Below, in pieces: positions 15,801-24,975 of a stretch of DNA of 64,000 nucleotides; the stretch's first letter is position 1, and each line of letters starts with the position of its first letter. The stretch spans positions 1,423,501 through 1,487,500 of the forward strand of contig NZ_CP060393.1 of NCBI RefSeq assembly GCF_014274685.1, given 5' to 3'. Position numbers and translations under genes: made by a program. The stretch comes from Edaphobacter sp. 4G125 (GTDB taxonomy: Bacteria; Acidobacteriota; Terriglobia; Terriglobales; Acidobacteriaceae). The notes below the pieces were generated by a model. That model had not been told where the DNA came from and did no database searches. It saw nothing but the letters and a program-made list of their open reading frames with translations.

Positions 15801-17261
15801 GAGCATCTGGCTGCGCTATGGCTTGATAATTCAAGCGTCGTTTCAAAAGAAGAGGCTCTGCGGCAGTGTGCTCAGGGATGGGTGCAGGTGCTTGGCCCTA
15901 CCACAGCCTCCTCTTTTGCAGAACGACTTGGGCTCAATTCTGCCGAGGTCTTCCAGGCATTTCTTGCGATGGAGATGCAAGGTTTGCTGATGCGAGGAAT
16001 CTTCGAGTATCAGAAATCTGTACACGATCACGAGATCGAATGGTGCGAGCGTCGCATCTTGCAACGCATTCATCGTCGCACCCTTCATTCGTTGCGCAAA
16101 CAAATTGAGCCGGTCTCGCCCGCGGTCTATATGCGATGGCTGCTCGGCTGGCAACATCTTGCGCCACAGACGCAGCTGAGTGGCGAAGATGGCGTGCTTG
16201 AGGCTTTACGTCAGCTCGAGGGATTCGAAGCTCCGGCGATTGAGTGGGAGCGCACCCTGTTGCCGTCGCGGGTTGCGAACTACGATCCCCGATGGCTGGA
16301 CGCTCTTTGCCTGTCGGGTGCTGTAGGTTGGGGACGCATCTCCCCCCACCCCGCCTGGTCGAATGCTGACGGTGCGGGGCCTCGACGTGTTGTCCCTACC
16401 AATGCAGCGCCTATCACGTTTTATATTCGTGAATCTGCCGAATGGCTTCCCCATGCCCTTGCACGCGAACGAGTCGAAGAATCGCGGCTGAATCAGGCTC
16501 TCAGTCCCGAGGCGTTAAAGGTTCGCTCCCTGCTGGAGCAGCGTGGTGCGTGCTTTGCGAACGACATTGGAAGAATCCTCGGACTCTCAAGACAGTCGAC
16601 GCAGCAGGTTCTATGGGAGCTGGCGACCGCTGGGCTGACCTCTGCTGATGGATTTGATCAGTTGCGGGCCATGATGGATCCTCGCCGGAAGTCATCCTCT
16701 GCCGACACGTCGGCTCGGCGTGCGGTACGCACAACCGCTGGAAGATGGTCGTTGTTTAACGAAGCGATTCATGCCGCTCCCGATCCTATTGAGCGGGCAC
16801 GTCGCAATGATGAGGCGCTGGAGTCTTACGCACGTATGCTACTCGCTCGTTACGGTATTCTCTTCCGTGATTTGCTAACACGTGAGTCGAATGCTCCTAA
16901 ATGGCGCGAACTGGTTGGGGTTCTTCGCCGCCTGGAAGCTCGTGGAGAAGTAAGAGGCGGGCGCTTTGTTACCGGATTTGGCGGTGAGCAGTATGCCTTG
17001 GCGGAAGCAGCGGATTCACTTCGCACCTCACGCTCGCGTGAGTGCAGTGCGGTGATCGCAGTTGCAGCAGCCGACCCGCTCAATCTCGCAGGGATTGTTC
17101 TTCCGGGAGAGCGCGTAGCCTCAGTACCTGGCAGGCAGGTTCGTTATCGCAATGGCAAGCTTTACGAAGAAGGCTCTCTCGTTACCGCAGAAAAAATGGA
17201 AGAGGTCGCAATGCCCCTTACTTCAGAGTTGAACCCAGCCGCAGCTGCACAGCTTTTCTAG
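12849..17261 (+). CDS. lhr: Large helicase-related protein Lhr (DEAD/DEAH superfamily 2 helicase)
   Basis: At 1470 residues this is full length for Lhr. Visible motifs: Walker A APTGSGKT (53-60), VSPLKALSNDVQ (Ia), TTPESLY (Ib), DEIH box VDEIHAV, SAT (LSATQNP), HHGSLSR and ATASLELGIDIGDVD (IV-V), and QRIGRAGHW (VI), all within about the first 380 residues. A winged-helix/Lhr-core region follows, then the long C-terminal half (Lhr-CTD). Lhr unwinds RNA-DNA and DNA duplexes 3' to 5' and is linked to DNA repair. It ends three bases before the DUF5522 gene. The 86-base gap before it shows no gene. Confidence 0.95.
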   Translation: MPLAAEALEIPTSLAWAHPVTAEWFLRRFGSPTEPQEEGWPSILAGNATLISAPTGSGKTLAAFMVCIDKLLREAIAGTLAPTTQVVYVSPLKALSNDVQKNLDQPLREIQQLALERGYLSTEIRTAVRTGDTLPKERAAMLRNPPHILVTTPESLYILLTAGKSREHLRRVHTVIVDEIHAVADDKRGAHLALSLERLDALVCGENRLSPGAYLTGLAATPQRIGLSATQNPIELVADFLAGVHPERKRATIVQVGQRRELDLAIEVPSDELSSVVTTKMWEEIFDKLAAYTKTHRSTLVFVNTRRLVERIAFALAERLGPENVAAHHGSLSRTLRLDAEQRLKSGQIKILIATASLELGIDIGDVDLVCQIATTRSVAVAMQRIGRAGHWRGAVPKGRLFATTRDDLVEQAALVRSIRSGSLDQLEIPPEPIDVLMQQIVASCGSEPWEEHALYAMFTRAWPYRNLTRARFDEIVALLFSGIESSRGRYGAYLLRDGINGQLHPRRGARMIAISNGGAIPETNLYSVILQPEGVQIATLDEHFAVDSSPGDIVLLGNSSWRIQRIEAAGRVLVEDAHGAPPSLPFWEGEAPQRTAVLSSGVAELREQISALVPNVVPGHISPADSEVAAATAWLMTECGLCPGGAQQLIEYIVTGRAVLGAVPSKTTIIAERFFDEGGGMQLILHAPFGGRINKAWGLALRKRFCRGFNFELQAAATDNGINISLAEQHSFPLADVFQFLTEHTAKELLEQASLASPIFKTRWRWAAGRSLQLLRFSKGKRIAPQIQRTRSEDLLASVFPQAAACFENIEGDIQIPDHPLVDEVMKDVLSEAMDLEGLIEVLRGINDGRIRCLAVDTPMPSQFAHELLNANPYAFLDEAGLEERRARAVSLSRTLPASVLEEAGRLDPQAIDEIRRECWPDLRDEHELHDLLHSLIVLPVEFFASRIEARDWPVFFDRLLRNGRAKVVDSNGIICWASAERTEHLAALWLDNSSVVSKEEALRQCAQGWVQVLGPTTASSFAERLGLNSAEVFQAFLAMEMQGLLMRGIFEYQKSVHDHEIEWCERRILQRIHRRTLHSLRKQIEPVSPAVYMRWLLGWQHLAPQTQLSGEDGVLEALRQLEGFEAPAIEWERTLLPSRVANYDPRWLDALCLSGAVGWGRISPHPAWSNADGAGPRRVVPTNAAPITFYIRESAEWLPHALARERVEESRLNQALSPEALKVRSLLEQRGACFANDIGRILGLSRQSTQQVLWELATAGLTSADGFDQLRAMMDPRRKSSSADTSARRAVRTTAGRWSLFNEAIHAAPDPIERARRNDEALESYARMLLARYGILFRDLLTRESNAPKWRELVGVLRRLEARGEVRGGRFVTGFGGEQYALAEAADSLRTSRSRECSAVIAVAAADPLNLAGIVLPGERVASVPGRQVRYRNGKLYEEGSLVTAEKMEEVAMPLTSELNPAAAAQLF

Positions 17262-17263
17262 TG

Positions 17264-17452
17264 ATGCCGCATCGAGTTCCCAAGGCGGACGAGAAGGTCA
17301 CTTCGCAAGAGAGGCAATCGGAGGATGCACCTTCAGACCTTGCGCCGGAGGACTTCTATTACGAGGGCCCTTACCTCGTCTTTACGGCGGCCTATCACCT
17401 CAAACGCGGATATTGCTGTAACTCCGGCTGCCGCCACTGTCCATATCGCTAA
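17264..17452 (+). CDS. DUF5522 small Cys-rich protein
   Basis: The 62-residue product ends EDFYYEGPYLVFTAAYHLKRGYCCNSGCRHCPYR, the whole of the DUF5522 signature with a CCxxxCxxC cluster that could bind a metal. Its ATG follows the lhr stop codon by two bases, so it is probably translated from the same message. GTG 17261, which overlaps the lhr stop, is an alternative start. The function is unknown. It is convergent with the TPR gene at 17462. Confidence 0.8.
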   Translation: MPHRVPKADEKVTSQERQSEDAPSDLAPEDFYYEGPYLVFTAAYHLKRGYCCNSGCRHCPYR

Positions 17453-17461
17453 AAGTAACGA

Positions 17462-18361
17462 TCAATGTTTTTCAGGAGGCAATGGTGGGGGAGGTCCTGA
17501 TCCTTCCGCGATCGTCGTCTTTCTCTCACGAAGTTCCTTGCTGTTCTTTACGATGACAAGGATGCGTGGATCTTTCCGATAAGAAGCAAAGACATCATCC
17601 GAACCCATAGCGCTCAGAATGTCGAATCCCGCCTCGCTGGCCATCGTCAGATATCGCATTGTTGTAGGATCATCGCCTCGTTGCGCGTAAAGGCGGGCGA
17701 GTTCGAAACAGAAGCGGGCGTGGTCTTCAGGAGACAGCATCCGTGTGGTAATCCCGAGGGACCCATGATGCTGCAGCATATCTGGATCAAGCTTTAGAGC
17801 TATGTCATATTCCTTGCGCGCGCGGTCGAACTCTTTTCTATCGAACAGAGCTGTCCCCATATTGGAATGATAGGTGGCAGATTTTTTATCTAGCTTGATG
17901 GCACGCTTGTAATTCCCGATGGCAGCGTCGAAACGTCCACTTAGATATTCGATCACGCCAAGATTATTCCAGCCTTCAGGATTTTTCTTATTTGTTTTTA
18001 TAGCTCGCTGAAAAGATACGCGCGCCGCAGAAAAATCGCGTAGTTCCAATTGGGTGACACCCATCTTATTGAGCAGGCGGACGGGATCACCGCCACGATT
18101 CAATGCATAGCCGTAGTAGTCCAACGCATCTTCAAGAAAGCGACGAGCGCGCAGAATATCGGCGGCAGATTCCAACTGAGCTCCGGAAGAAACTCCTGGA
18201 TCGGGAAGGTGAGCGCGAACAGAACCCCATGCCGGACTCTGATGATCGAGCGCACGTGCCTCTTCATGCGTCAAAGGCTTCTGCGCGAGGGCCTTCGCGG
18301 GGAGAAGCAATAAAATGCCCAAGCCAGAGATGAATAAAAGGAAACGGCGGAAGCGAGTCAT
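17462..18361 (-). CDS. Secreted TPR-repeat protein
   Basis: ATG 18361 follows GGAGG by six bases. The 299-residue protein has a signal peptide (RFLLFISGLGILLLLPAKALA) and then at least four tetratricopeptide units (about residues 75-230; for example GWNNLGVIEYLSGRFDAAIGNYKRAIKLD and SNMGTALFDRKEFDRARKEY), followed by a tail ending in a Pro run (GPPPPLPPEKH). It is expected in the periplasm as a protein-binding scaffold. It is last in a minus-strand series after DUF5666, TonB-receptor and VWFA genes, with a 77-base gap to the VWFA stop, so co-expression is plausible. Confidence 0.8.
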   Translation of the reverse strand: MTRFRRFLLFISGLGILLLLPAKALAQKPLTHEEARALDHQSPAWGSVRAHLPDPGVSSGAQLESAADILRARRFLEDALDYYGYALNRGGDPVRLLNKMGVTQLELRDFSAARVSFQRAIKTNKKNPEGWNNLGVIEYLSGRFDAAIGNYKRAIKLDKKSATYHSNMGTALFDRKEFDRARKEYDIALKLDPDMLQHHGSLGITTRMLSPEDHARFCFELARLYAQRGDDPTTMRYLTMASEAGFDILSAMGSDDVFASYRKDPRILVIVKNSKELRERKTTIAEGSGPPPPLPPEKH

Positions 18362-18438
18362 AGCACACCTCCGAAAGCTACGCTCAAATCATCCGCTTCG
18401 TTGCTGACACTGTCAACGGCAGTTCGTCACTGAAAAAG

Positions 18439-20598
18439 CTATCGCGATTGCTCGATGGGAGTGCTCACCGCTGTTTGCCGTGGAGCTGCGGCTGGCGGTT
18501 CAACTCGAAGCGCTAGCCGTGGGAAACTGAAGCTGCCACCGGCATCGTCGATTACGTTGATCTGGCAGATGTATGTTCCTGGTTTCAATTGTGTTAGCGG
18601 CACATCGAACTGAAAGGCCACAGCTTGTCGCTCAGGTACGTTGATCGCATCTGCCGAAACCAGCGGCGTCTCATACACCTTTACTCCTCCACTTAGGAAC
18701 TCAATGCTGGTCAGCACTTTGATCGCCCCCGATGGCCTTCGCGTCAGCCCCGGAGATGCCTTTGGCGCAGATCCTTCATTCTTCTGCCGCGTTGGATCAT
18801 AGACCTCATAGAGGAAGTAGAGGTGCTGGTCCTGGCGAAAGACGTGAGCTACGTTCGGAATCCACGCCACCCCGTCCCGCACCAGCGGATTGGTGCTTTT
18901 CTTGGTATCAGGGGTCTGTTGGCTGGCCAGAACGATAGAACTCAGCTTGAGTGGGATTTTCTTGAGGTCCGGGACCTGGAGGTCAGTCTCGAAGCTCCCC
19001 ATGCGTCCGGTTTGATTCTCTCTTATGACGAACTTCAGGTGATAGCGTCCTGGAGCTAGCGTAAAGCCCGTGGAATATTGAATATTCTTTCGCGTCACCT
19101 GTTGCGAAGAATTGAGTGCCAACTTCACGGTATCGCGTACGTTCCCTACAATGATTCCCTGGGCGTTCTTTACCTGTCCCATAATGTCGATGCTGGCCTT
19201 ATCGCTATCGCCGTTTTTCAGGAAGGGAATCTGCGAGCCAGGCACAATCAGTGAGACGGGGATAAAGAACCGGTTATCGTCCATGCGGAAGTAAAGTGCC
19301 TGCAGATAGACCGCGACGTCAGTTGCGGGCAGGTCGCTTCTCATCTGCTCGGTCAGCGCCAACTCTCGATCTTCGCTCTTCTGGTGTTGGAAGTCTGCCG
19401 CTGCATAATATCCAGGCCGGTAATCCAGCTTTATGTCGTTGCGGTTTACTTTGATTGTCAGCTTGCGATAGCTTCCATCGTGCGTCGTATTGGTCGAGCG
19501 GAAACCGACAATGTAATACGCCTCTGTGTCGTTCTGAATCTGCTGAAAAGCGGGAGCAAAGTCGTTTGAATCGAAAAACGCCTTTCCGCCGGTATCGCTT
19601 GAAAGCGTCCCCAGCACCTCCTGCGAGCCGAAGTTCGAATCGAGCTGACTCTGCATCGCCCCGCCACTATAGGCTGTTGTTCCACGAAGGCTTCCCTTGG
19701 AGGCATCGCCGACCGGCGGCAGGGCTTGCAAGCCGCGCGAGTCCACGCTGTAGATCGCCATATTTGCTCGCACTGCGGCGTTCGTCGCTGCACGCATACT
19801 GGCCTGATTCTCGACCCCTTGCCTTGTCAGGCCGCCGGAGAAGTAGAGCAGGCTTTTACGCTGGTCCACGCGTTCCAGACTCTTGGCAATGGTGCGGATC
19901 GCATAAAGTTCTCGATCTGTGTTCAATGCGTTGTACTCCGAGTCATCAGCAGTAAATGAAGATGCATCGTCCGAGGTTCCTCCGGAATTGCCCCCTTCGT
20001 TTCCATTCGCAAAGCCGGTTCCTTCGGTGCCGTTGTAGCGTCCAACCGTCCTTAGCAGGGCGGCTTTATCCGAGGTAAAGTCCTGGTCCATGCTTAGCGA
20101 AGTGTCCATGCTGACCACAGCGACAAGATCAGCAGGCTGCATCTTCTTATTGATATAGTCCTGTGCGGCTTCAACTGCGCGATCTACATCTTCAGGTTGC
20201 ATACTGCTCAGATCGAAGAACATCACGATCAGGCGATGATCTTTGAGTTGCGTCGGATCTGCAGCAAATTCACGATTCACCAGATCTGCAATCGAACTCT
20301 TGCCGCTGACCGTTGTCTTCTCGTGCAGGGCAACGGCTTCGTTGACATCCTGATAGTCAAAGCTGGCGATCTTTTGCGGCTTACCGTTTTCGAGAACGGT
20401 AAAGTCGTTTGCAGTAAGTCCCTTTACGATGGCTCCCGTCTTCTTGTCACGAACTACGACATTCGTGAGCACGATATCGCTCTGCACCTTGAGGGTAAAA
20501 GTGCCATCAGGACCCGCCTGCTGGGCTACTGCGGGAAGGCTGTATCCAGGGAAACCTGCCATCGCTCCCGCCAGGATCGCTGCTGTAAATCGCCGCAT
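18439..20598 (-). CDS. VWFA-related domain protein (acidobacterial type)
   Basis: The 719-residue secreted protein has a signal peptide (about 1-25), a strand-rich N-terminal region with IVLTNVVVRDKKTGAIVKGLTANDFTV, then a von Willebrand A fold (about 115-330): MFFDLSSMQPEDV at the metal site (DxSxx, where the classic form is DxSxS), PADLVAVVSMD and SLLYFSGG. The C-terminal half (about 400-700) is beta-rich. This architecture matches the VWFA-related family abundant in acidobacteria; the function is not established, but it probably mediates adhesion or protein contacts at the surface. It lies 19 bases downstream of the receptor gene. Confidence 0.85.
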   Translation of the reverse strand: MRRFTAAILAGAMAGFPGYSLPAVAQQAGPDGTFTLKVQSDIVLTNVVVRDKKTGAIVKGLTANDFTVLENGKPQKIASFDYQDVNEAVALHEKTTVSGKSSIADLVNREFAADPTQLKDHRLIVMFFDLSSMQPEDVDRAVEAAQDYINKKMQPADLVAVVSMDTSLSMDQDFTSDKAALLRTVGRYNGTEGTGFANGNEGGNSGGTSDDASSFTADDSEYNALNTDRELYAIRTIAKSLERVDQRKSLLYFSGGLTRQGVENQASMRAATNAAVRANMAIYSVDSRGLQALPPVGDASKGSLRGTTAYSGGAMQSQLDSNFGSQEVLGTLSSDTGGKAFFDSNDFAPAFQQIQNDTEAYYIVGFRSTNTTHDGSYRKLTIKVNRNDIKLDYRPGYYAAADFQHQKSEDRELALTEQMRSDLPATDVAVYLQALYFRMDDNRFFIPVSLIVPGSQIPFLKNGDSDKASIDIMGQVKNAQGIIVGNVRDTVKLALNSSQQVTRKNIQYSTGFTLAPGRYHLKFVIRENQTGRMGSFETDLQVPDLKKIPLKLSSIVLASQQTPDTKKSTNPLVRDGVAWIPNVAHVFRQDQHLYFLYEVYDPTRQKNEGSAPKASPGLTRRPSGAIKVLTSIEFLSGGVKVYETPLVSADAINVPERQAVAFQFDVPLTQLKPGTYICQINVIDDAGGSFSFPRLALRVEPPAAAPRQTAVSTPIEQSR

Positions 20599-20617
20599 AT
20601 ACCTGTATCCGTCCTTC

Positions 20618-23600
20618 CTAGAACCTGTACCGGGCAGTGAAGGTAAACTGCCGCATATTGGCCGTTGAGGTCACCTGTCCGAAAGTTCGCGAGTTCAAAG
20701 TTGTATCAATTCCCGAGTACTGCACTGTATTGAAGACGTTATTCGCCGTGATGCGCGCTTCAAAGGAACGCATCTCTCCCAGCGAGACTGTCTTCGAGAG
20801 CGATCCATCTACAGCCACCGTACCAGGGCCTTCGATCGATCCACGGGATGCTGTGCCAAAGACGATTGTCGGAGAAGGTGTAGTAAAGGCGGTCTTGTTG
20901 AACCAGTTCAGAATCGTCCCCGAGCCTGCAATGGGTTGCGAAAAGTCCCGGTTTGGTCGTAGAGAGTTATTCGTTCCAGTGGCTGTTGCATCGATCGTAG
21001 CCGTATAGTGCGGTGTGTAATAGGTGCCGGTAGCGAAAGTAAAGTCTCCCGAGGCGGAGAAGCCGTCCAGCGCCTTCGACCAGAAGCCACCTTGAGAGAA
21101 GAAGGCACGGTTTGGCCCAAAGGGAAGTTCAAAGACCCAGTTTCCCGTCAGCTTCTGGCGAATGTCGAAAGAGCTATTGCCTTCCTCTGCGTTCAGGTCG
21201 AGATCATTCTGTGCTGGGACTGCAGTAGAACCCCCAATGGACGAGGCATTGTCGATCGAGTGTCCATATTGATACGTGGCCTGCAGAGAGATCCCCTTTT
21301 GCATCCGCTTGCGTGCATTGACCCTTAGCGCATTGAAGCGGGAGAAGCCAAGAGAGTCCTCATAGTTGAACGGTTGCGCAGTGGGATTGAGAATCTCGGT
21401 GGCCGTGCGGTTTGGGGCGCGAACGATATCGAGATTGCCGCCCTGAGCGCCGTTATACCCAACATTCAAGACAATTCCCATCGGCAGCGTTCGTTGGATA
21501 TCGAGATCCCAAATCTGCACGCGCCCCAATCGGTAGTTCAGATTAACGCTATAGTTGTTCTGCACTGTCGCAGTGGAGCAGTTGAAGGCATTGGCCAACG
21601 CGAGCGTGCTGCAGCCCTGTTGGTTCGCAATATTTGTCTGCGTAACGGAGAACGGTGGTTGAAACGCAAGTTGCCGTGCAAAGGTACTGTATTGCGTCGT
21701 GTTGTAGTTAATTCCATAACCGCCACGAATTACCATCTCTTTGAAGAACGTTCCTTTTGGACGATAAGCAAAACCAAAACGCGGAGAGAACATGGTGCGA
21801 TCAGGATTAACCAACGAGCGCGGGAATCCGCCGCTATACGGCCCCACCTCATCAGGTGTTACTGGCGTGATCAGGGTAAAGTTTGCATTGTGATCAAGAT
21901 TAACGAGCCGGTTATCCTTTTCGACATAGGGTGAGAAGTATTCATACCGTATCCCATAGTTCAATGTCAGGCTTGGCAGAACCCTCCAGTCGTCCGTTGC
22001 GTACAGATCGAATACATTGGCGCGTAGATAACTCTTCTCCAGCCCGGCTTGGATGGCAGCTTGTTGTGGCAGTCCAAGCAGGAAGTCGGCAAAGCCGTAA
22101 CCGCCGGTCTTTTGGGTAGACTGAGTCGCATAGCCGGTGAAGGTGAAGGCACCGAGAGGACTTGCTCCACTCTGCAGGTTGCCTGGAGCCGTCAGGCTAT
22201 CGGAATGCACACGACGGATATCGCCACCGAAGCGAAAGTTATGTTTTTTGTGCATCCAGCTTACGAAATCACTGAACGAGATGGTCTGACTGATCGAGTC
22301 GCTGGGGGCGGTCTGATTGATTCCGCCCAGTCCCGAGAATGTGAGTGAAGGCACGCCAAAGTAAAAGGGATTCGCCGCAACCGCTGCGTTGCCAATCAGG
22401 ATGCCGGAATCTGCCGCTGGGCTGACGGTGCCGTTCGTAAAAGAATTCAATGTCGTGGCGTGAGAACGGTTCCATGTGATCGTTGCATTATTTGTGAACC
22501 GGCCGTAGCCAATGGTGTATCCCGCGGAGATGTTGTATCCATCTGATGCCGTCTTTCCGCTCAGTGGTAGAAAGACGTTCGGAGCATCGGAGGCCGAGTG
22601 GCTGTAGTTGAATCCGACATTGATGTTCTGGCGAAGACCCTTCGGCGCATTGGCCTGCTGACGCCGTCCAAAGTTACCGAACCCAGCATTCTGACCAAAG
22701 TTCCGAACGTAGCGGCTGTTGATACTCAAGCCATTCTGTCCTGCGGAAGTGATTGTCTGGTAGTTGTATCCCTGTGCTCCAGTAGCTGTGATATTGGGAG
22801 CAGGATAGAACTTCAATAATGAATTGGCTTGCGATGTGATGCGATTCGCACAGATTACATTCAATACGCCATTGCATTGGAACTGCTGTCCGGTCAGAGG
22901 GTCATAGATCGGTGTAGCGAGCAGTGAGAAGTCTCCGCTGCGTTCAGCCGCGGATGGAACTGTTGCATATAAATTTTGCGGAGTCGTATTCTTCTTCCCC
23001 GTGATATTCAGGAAGACAAATTGTTTTGTGCTTGGTTTGATTAACCCGGGAATAAATGGCGATCCAGCAAAACTCAACCCAAACTGGTTGCTGCTGTATG
23101 CAGGCTTAACGACTGGCGCTCCTGTGAGAGAGAAGTTGGTGGCATCCAGCGCTCCATTTCCTCCCTGGTAAAAGAGTGCGCCATGCGGTTGTGTAGGGTT
23201 GAATCCTCGGCCACCTCGTCCTCCTCCCCCACCGCGTATCATGAATCCGCCTCCGCCAGGTCCTCCACCATACCCACCTCCGCCTGGCCCTCCACCCATA
23301 ACCATGATGCCGCCCAACATGCCAGCGACCGCATTCGCCATATCCGCGTTTGTGCCACCTTGCTGTCGCGCGCGCGCCATCGCATCTTCCACGCGCTGCC
23401 GGATATCATCCTCGCTCAGGTTGGCGAGTCCATTAGTTTGTCCCATCTGCCCGCTTACAGCCACAGAATCGGCCGATGCCGCATCGCCCCCCAGTCCAGA
23501 CAGCGTAGGCAGCTGGACGCCCGTATTCCCAGTACCCGCGCTCGCATCGGAGAGATCGGATGCACCCTGGTTTACGCTCAGCGATTGCATACCTCGACCG

Positions 23601-24067
23601 ACCGCGTTCGCCAGCGCAGTTGCTGCCGCGCCTTGCTGGCGCTGCTGCTGTTCCTGCTGCTGCTCTACCCTTGAGGCCAGCTGCATCGTAAAGTCGGCCG
23701 TCTGGTCTGCCTTGCCGCCATTCTGTTCAGCGGTGTTGACCAGGACTTCCTTGGTCTCGCCAGCGAAAGCGGCAAGCTCTGCCTTAACAACATAGCGACC
23801 ATTCTTCGGAATCGCCATGGCGAACGAGCCGGTGATATCGGTCGTCGTCGCATACTTTTTCCCGGTTAGCGTATTGATTGCGGTGATGGAGACTCCAGGC
23901 AACGGGAAAGCGCCGGTCTTTACCGTTCCCCGAATGGTGCCACCGGATACGGGTGATGGTGTAGGAAGCTGGGCCGGAGCCTGCACAGTGCTCTCGTTCT
24001 GCGCGTAAACCAGGGGAATCCCTAGAACGAGCATACACAACGTCGCTGCTCGAAACGTTCTCTTCAC
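20618..24067 (-). CDS. TonB-dependent receptor-like outer-membrane protein with N-terminal carboxypeptidase-regulatory domain
   Basis: GTG 24067 (GAGG six bases upstream) is followed by a signal peptide (KRTFRAATLCMLVLGIPLVYA); GTG 24079 is an alternative, and a longer frame would run into the preceding gene. After a short linker comes a CarboxypepD_reg Ig-like domain (GTIRGTVKTGAFPLPGVSITAI), a Gln-rich coil, a Gly-rich stretch (GGGPGGGGYGGGPGG and RGGGGGRGGRG, about 290-320), then a long beta-barrel region ending in Phe (FTARYRF). Acidobacteria carry many such Oar-like receptors, usually for large glycans or peptides. No classic TonB box or plug could be located with certainty. Confidence 0.85.
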   Translation of the reverse strand: MKRTFRAATLCMLVLGIPLVYAQNESTVQAPAQLPTPSPVSGGTIRGTVKTGAFPLPGVSITAINTLTGKKYATTTDITGSFAMAIPKNGRYVVKAELAAFAGETKEVLVNTAEQNGGKADQTADFTMQLASRVEQQQEQQQRQQGAAATALANAVGRGMQSLSVNQGASDLSDASAGTGNTGVQLPTLSGLGGDAASADSVAVSGQMGQTNGLANLSEDDIRQRVEDAMARARQQGGTNADMANAVAGMLGGIMVMGGGPGGGGYGGGPGGGGFMIRGGGGGRGGRGFNPTQPHGALFYQGGNGALDATNFSLTGAPVVKPAYSSNQFGLSFAGSPFIPGLIKPSTKQFVFLNITGKKNTTPQNLYATVPSAAERSGDFSLLATPIYDPLTGQQFQCNGVLNVICANRITSQANSLLKFYPAPNITATGAQGYNYQTITSAGQNGLSINSRYVRNFGQNAGFGNFGRRQQANAPKGLRQNINVGFNYSHSASDAPNVFLPLSGKTASDGYNISAGYTIGYGRFTNNATITWNRSHATTLNSFTNGTVSPAADSGILIGNAAVAANPFYFGVPSLTFSGLGGINQTAPSDSISQTISFSDFVSWMHKKHNFRFGGDIRRVHSDSLTAPGNLQSGASPLGAFTFTGYATQSTQKTGGYGFADFLLGLPQQAAIQAGLEKSYLRANVFDLYATDDWRVLPSLTLNYGIRYEYFSPYVEKDNRLVNLDHNANFTLITPVTPDEVGPYSGGFPRSLVNPDRTMFSPRFGFAYRPKGTFFKEMVIRGGYGINYNTTQYSTFARQLAFQPPFSVTQTNIANQQGCSTLALANAFNCSTATVQNNYSVNLNYRLGRVQIWDLDIQRTLPMGIVLNVGYNGAQGGNLDIVRAPNRTATEILNPTAQPFNYEDSLGFSRFNALRVNARKRMQKGISLQATYQYGHSIDNASSIGGSTAVPAQNDLDLNAEEGNSSFDIRQKLTGNWVFELPFGPNRAFFSQGGFWSKALDGFSASGDFTFATGTYYTPHYTATIDATATGTNNSLRPNRDFSQPIAGSGTILNWFNKTAFTTPSPTIVFGTASRGSIEGPGTVAVDGSLSKTVSLGEMRSFEARITANNVFNTVQYSGIDTTLNSRTFGQVTSTANMRQFTFTARYRF

Positions 24068-24095
24068 AAAAGACCTCACGTCAATCCGGGGAACA

Positions 24096-24848
24096 TCATT
24101 GCTTCGAAGAGGCAGGCGCTGGCACTGCACTACTTTGGGGAGTGCCCTCACCAGTGCGCATCCGCATACCCATTGCACCCTCTGCTCCCTGAGGCAAAAT
24201 TGTCAGGTTTGTGGGTACGAAACTTCCATGTTTGACCGATCCCTGACCCGCGATCATGTCTCCCACTTTTACATCTGCAAGCGTTACGATCTCGTTGTTG
24301 CCAGAGGCTTCAGTTGGATTTGCGCCGCCGTCGGGGGAAGCCATTCCACCGCGGCGTCGTCCGGCTTTGCGGAACGAAGTCGTTTCATCAACTTCAATCG
24401 TCTGGCTTACGTGATCAGGCCTCATGATTGTGAGTTTCACATCATCGATTGCCGTTACCTTGCCGGTGATGTAGATCTTGCCTAATCCCTCGCGCATTTT
24501 CTTGACTTGCTCGGCATCCATGACTGCAACAAACAGGGCATGTAGCGTCTTTTTGGAAGCGTCTAGTTCGCCCATGGCTCCAACGCCGTCACCCACTTTG
24601 ACATCGGTCATCTTTACGGGTTGGCGATCTTTCATCAGGCGGGTATTTGGAGTAACTGCAATCTCATAGGTATTTCCCTCGTCTGTTTTGATCGAAAAGT
24701 GATCAGCCGTAACGGCGGTTACCGTTCCCCGAACCATGGGGCCACGCGCAAAGGCAGGCGCGCCGCTCCCTTCCTGCGCCCTTATCTTTTCCGCTCCAGA
24801 AACGGCAATCGCAGCCGCTAAAATATACCCCATCCATCTCGTTCTCAT
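24096..24848 (-). CDS. DUF5666-type secreted protein
   Basis: The 250-residue product has a signal peptide (MRTRWMGYILAAAIAVSGAEKIRA) and two or more OB-like beta modules: VRGTVTAVTADHFSIKTDEGNTYEIAVTPNTRLMK...VKVGDGVGAMGE and ITGKVTAIDDVKLTIM...VKVGDMIAGQG, the DUF5666 pattern. The tail is Pro/Ala/Ser-rich. AAGGA lies upstream of ATG 24848. It is the first gene of the minus-strand series leading into the receptor gene 28 bases downstream, so it is probably an envelope partner of that receptor. The molecular role is unknown. Confidence 0.8.
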   Translation of the reverse strand: MRTRWMGYILAAAIAVSGAEKIRAQEGSGAPAFARGPMVRGTVTAVTADHFSIKTDEGNTYEIAVTPNTRLMKDRQPVKMTDVKVGDGVGAMGELDASKKTLHALFVAVMDAEQVKKMREGLGKIYITGKVTAIDDVKLTIMRPDHVSQTIEVDETTSFRKAGRRRGGMASPDGGANPTEASGNNEIVTLADVKVGDMIAGQGSVKHGSFVPTNLTILPQGAEGAMGMRMRTGEGTPQSSAVPAPASSKQ

Positions 24849-24975
24849 CGGTCTTCCTTAGCGTTCCAGAAACCTGTGCTCATACAGACGTGTATTTAGC
24901 TGGAAAGACGCTGGTATAAGCAAACAAAATTCCTACCTGAATATCCCCACGGACCCTTCGGTCTACACTAGCTGC

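Noticed and set aside
23183..23795. Pro-rich plus-strand frames near the receptor
   Set aside because: They are the complement of the Gly-rich segment of the receptor; low complexity alone explains the length.
24068..24178. N-terminal extension of the TonB-type receptor
   Set aside because: It overlaps the DUF5666 gene and precedes the signal peptide; GTG 24067 with GAGG upstream is a better start.
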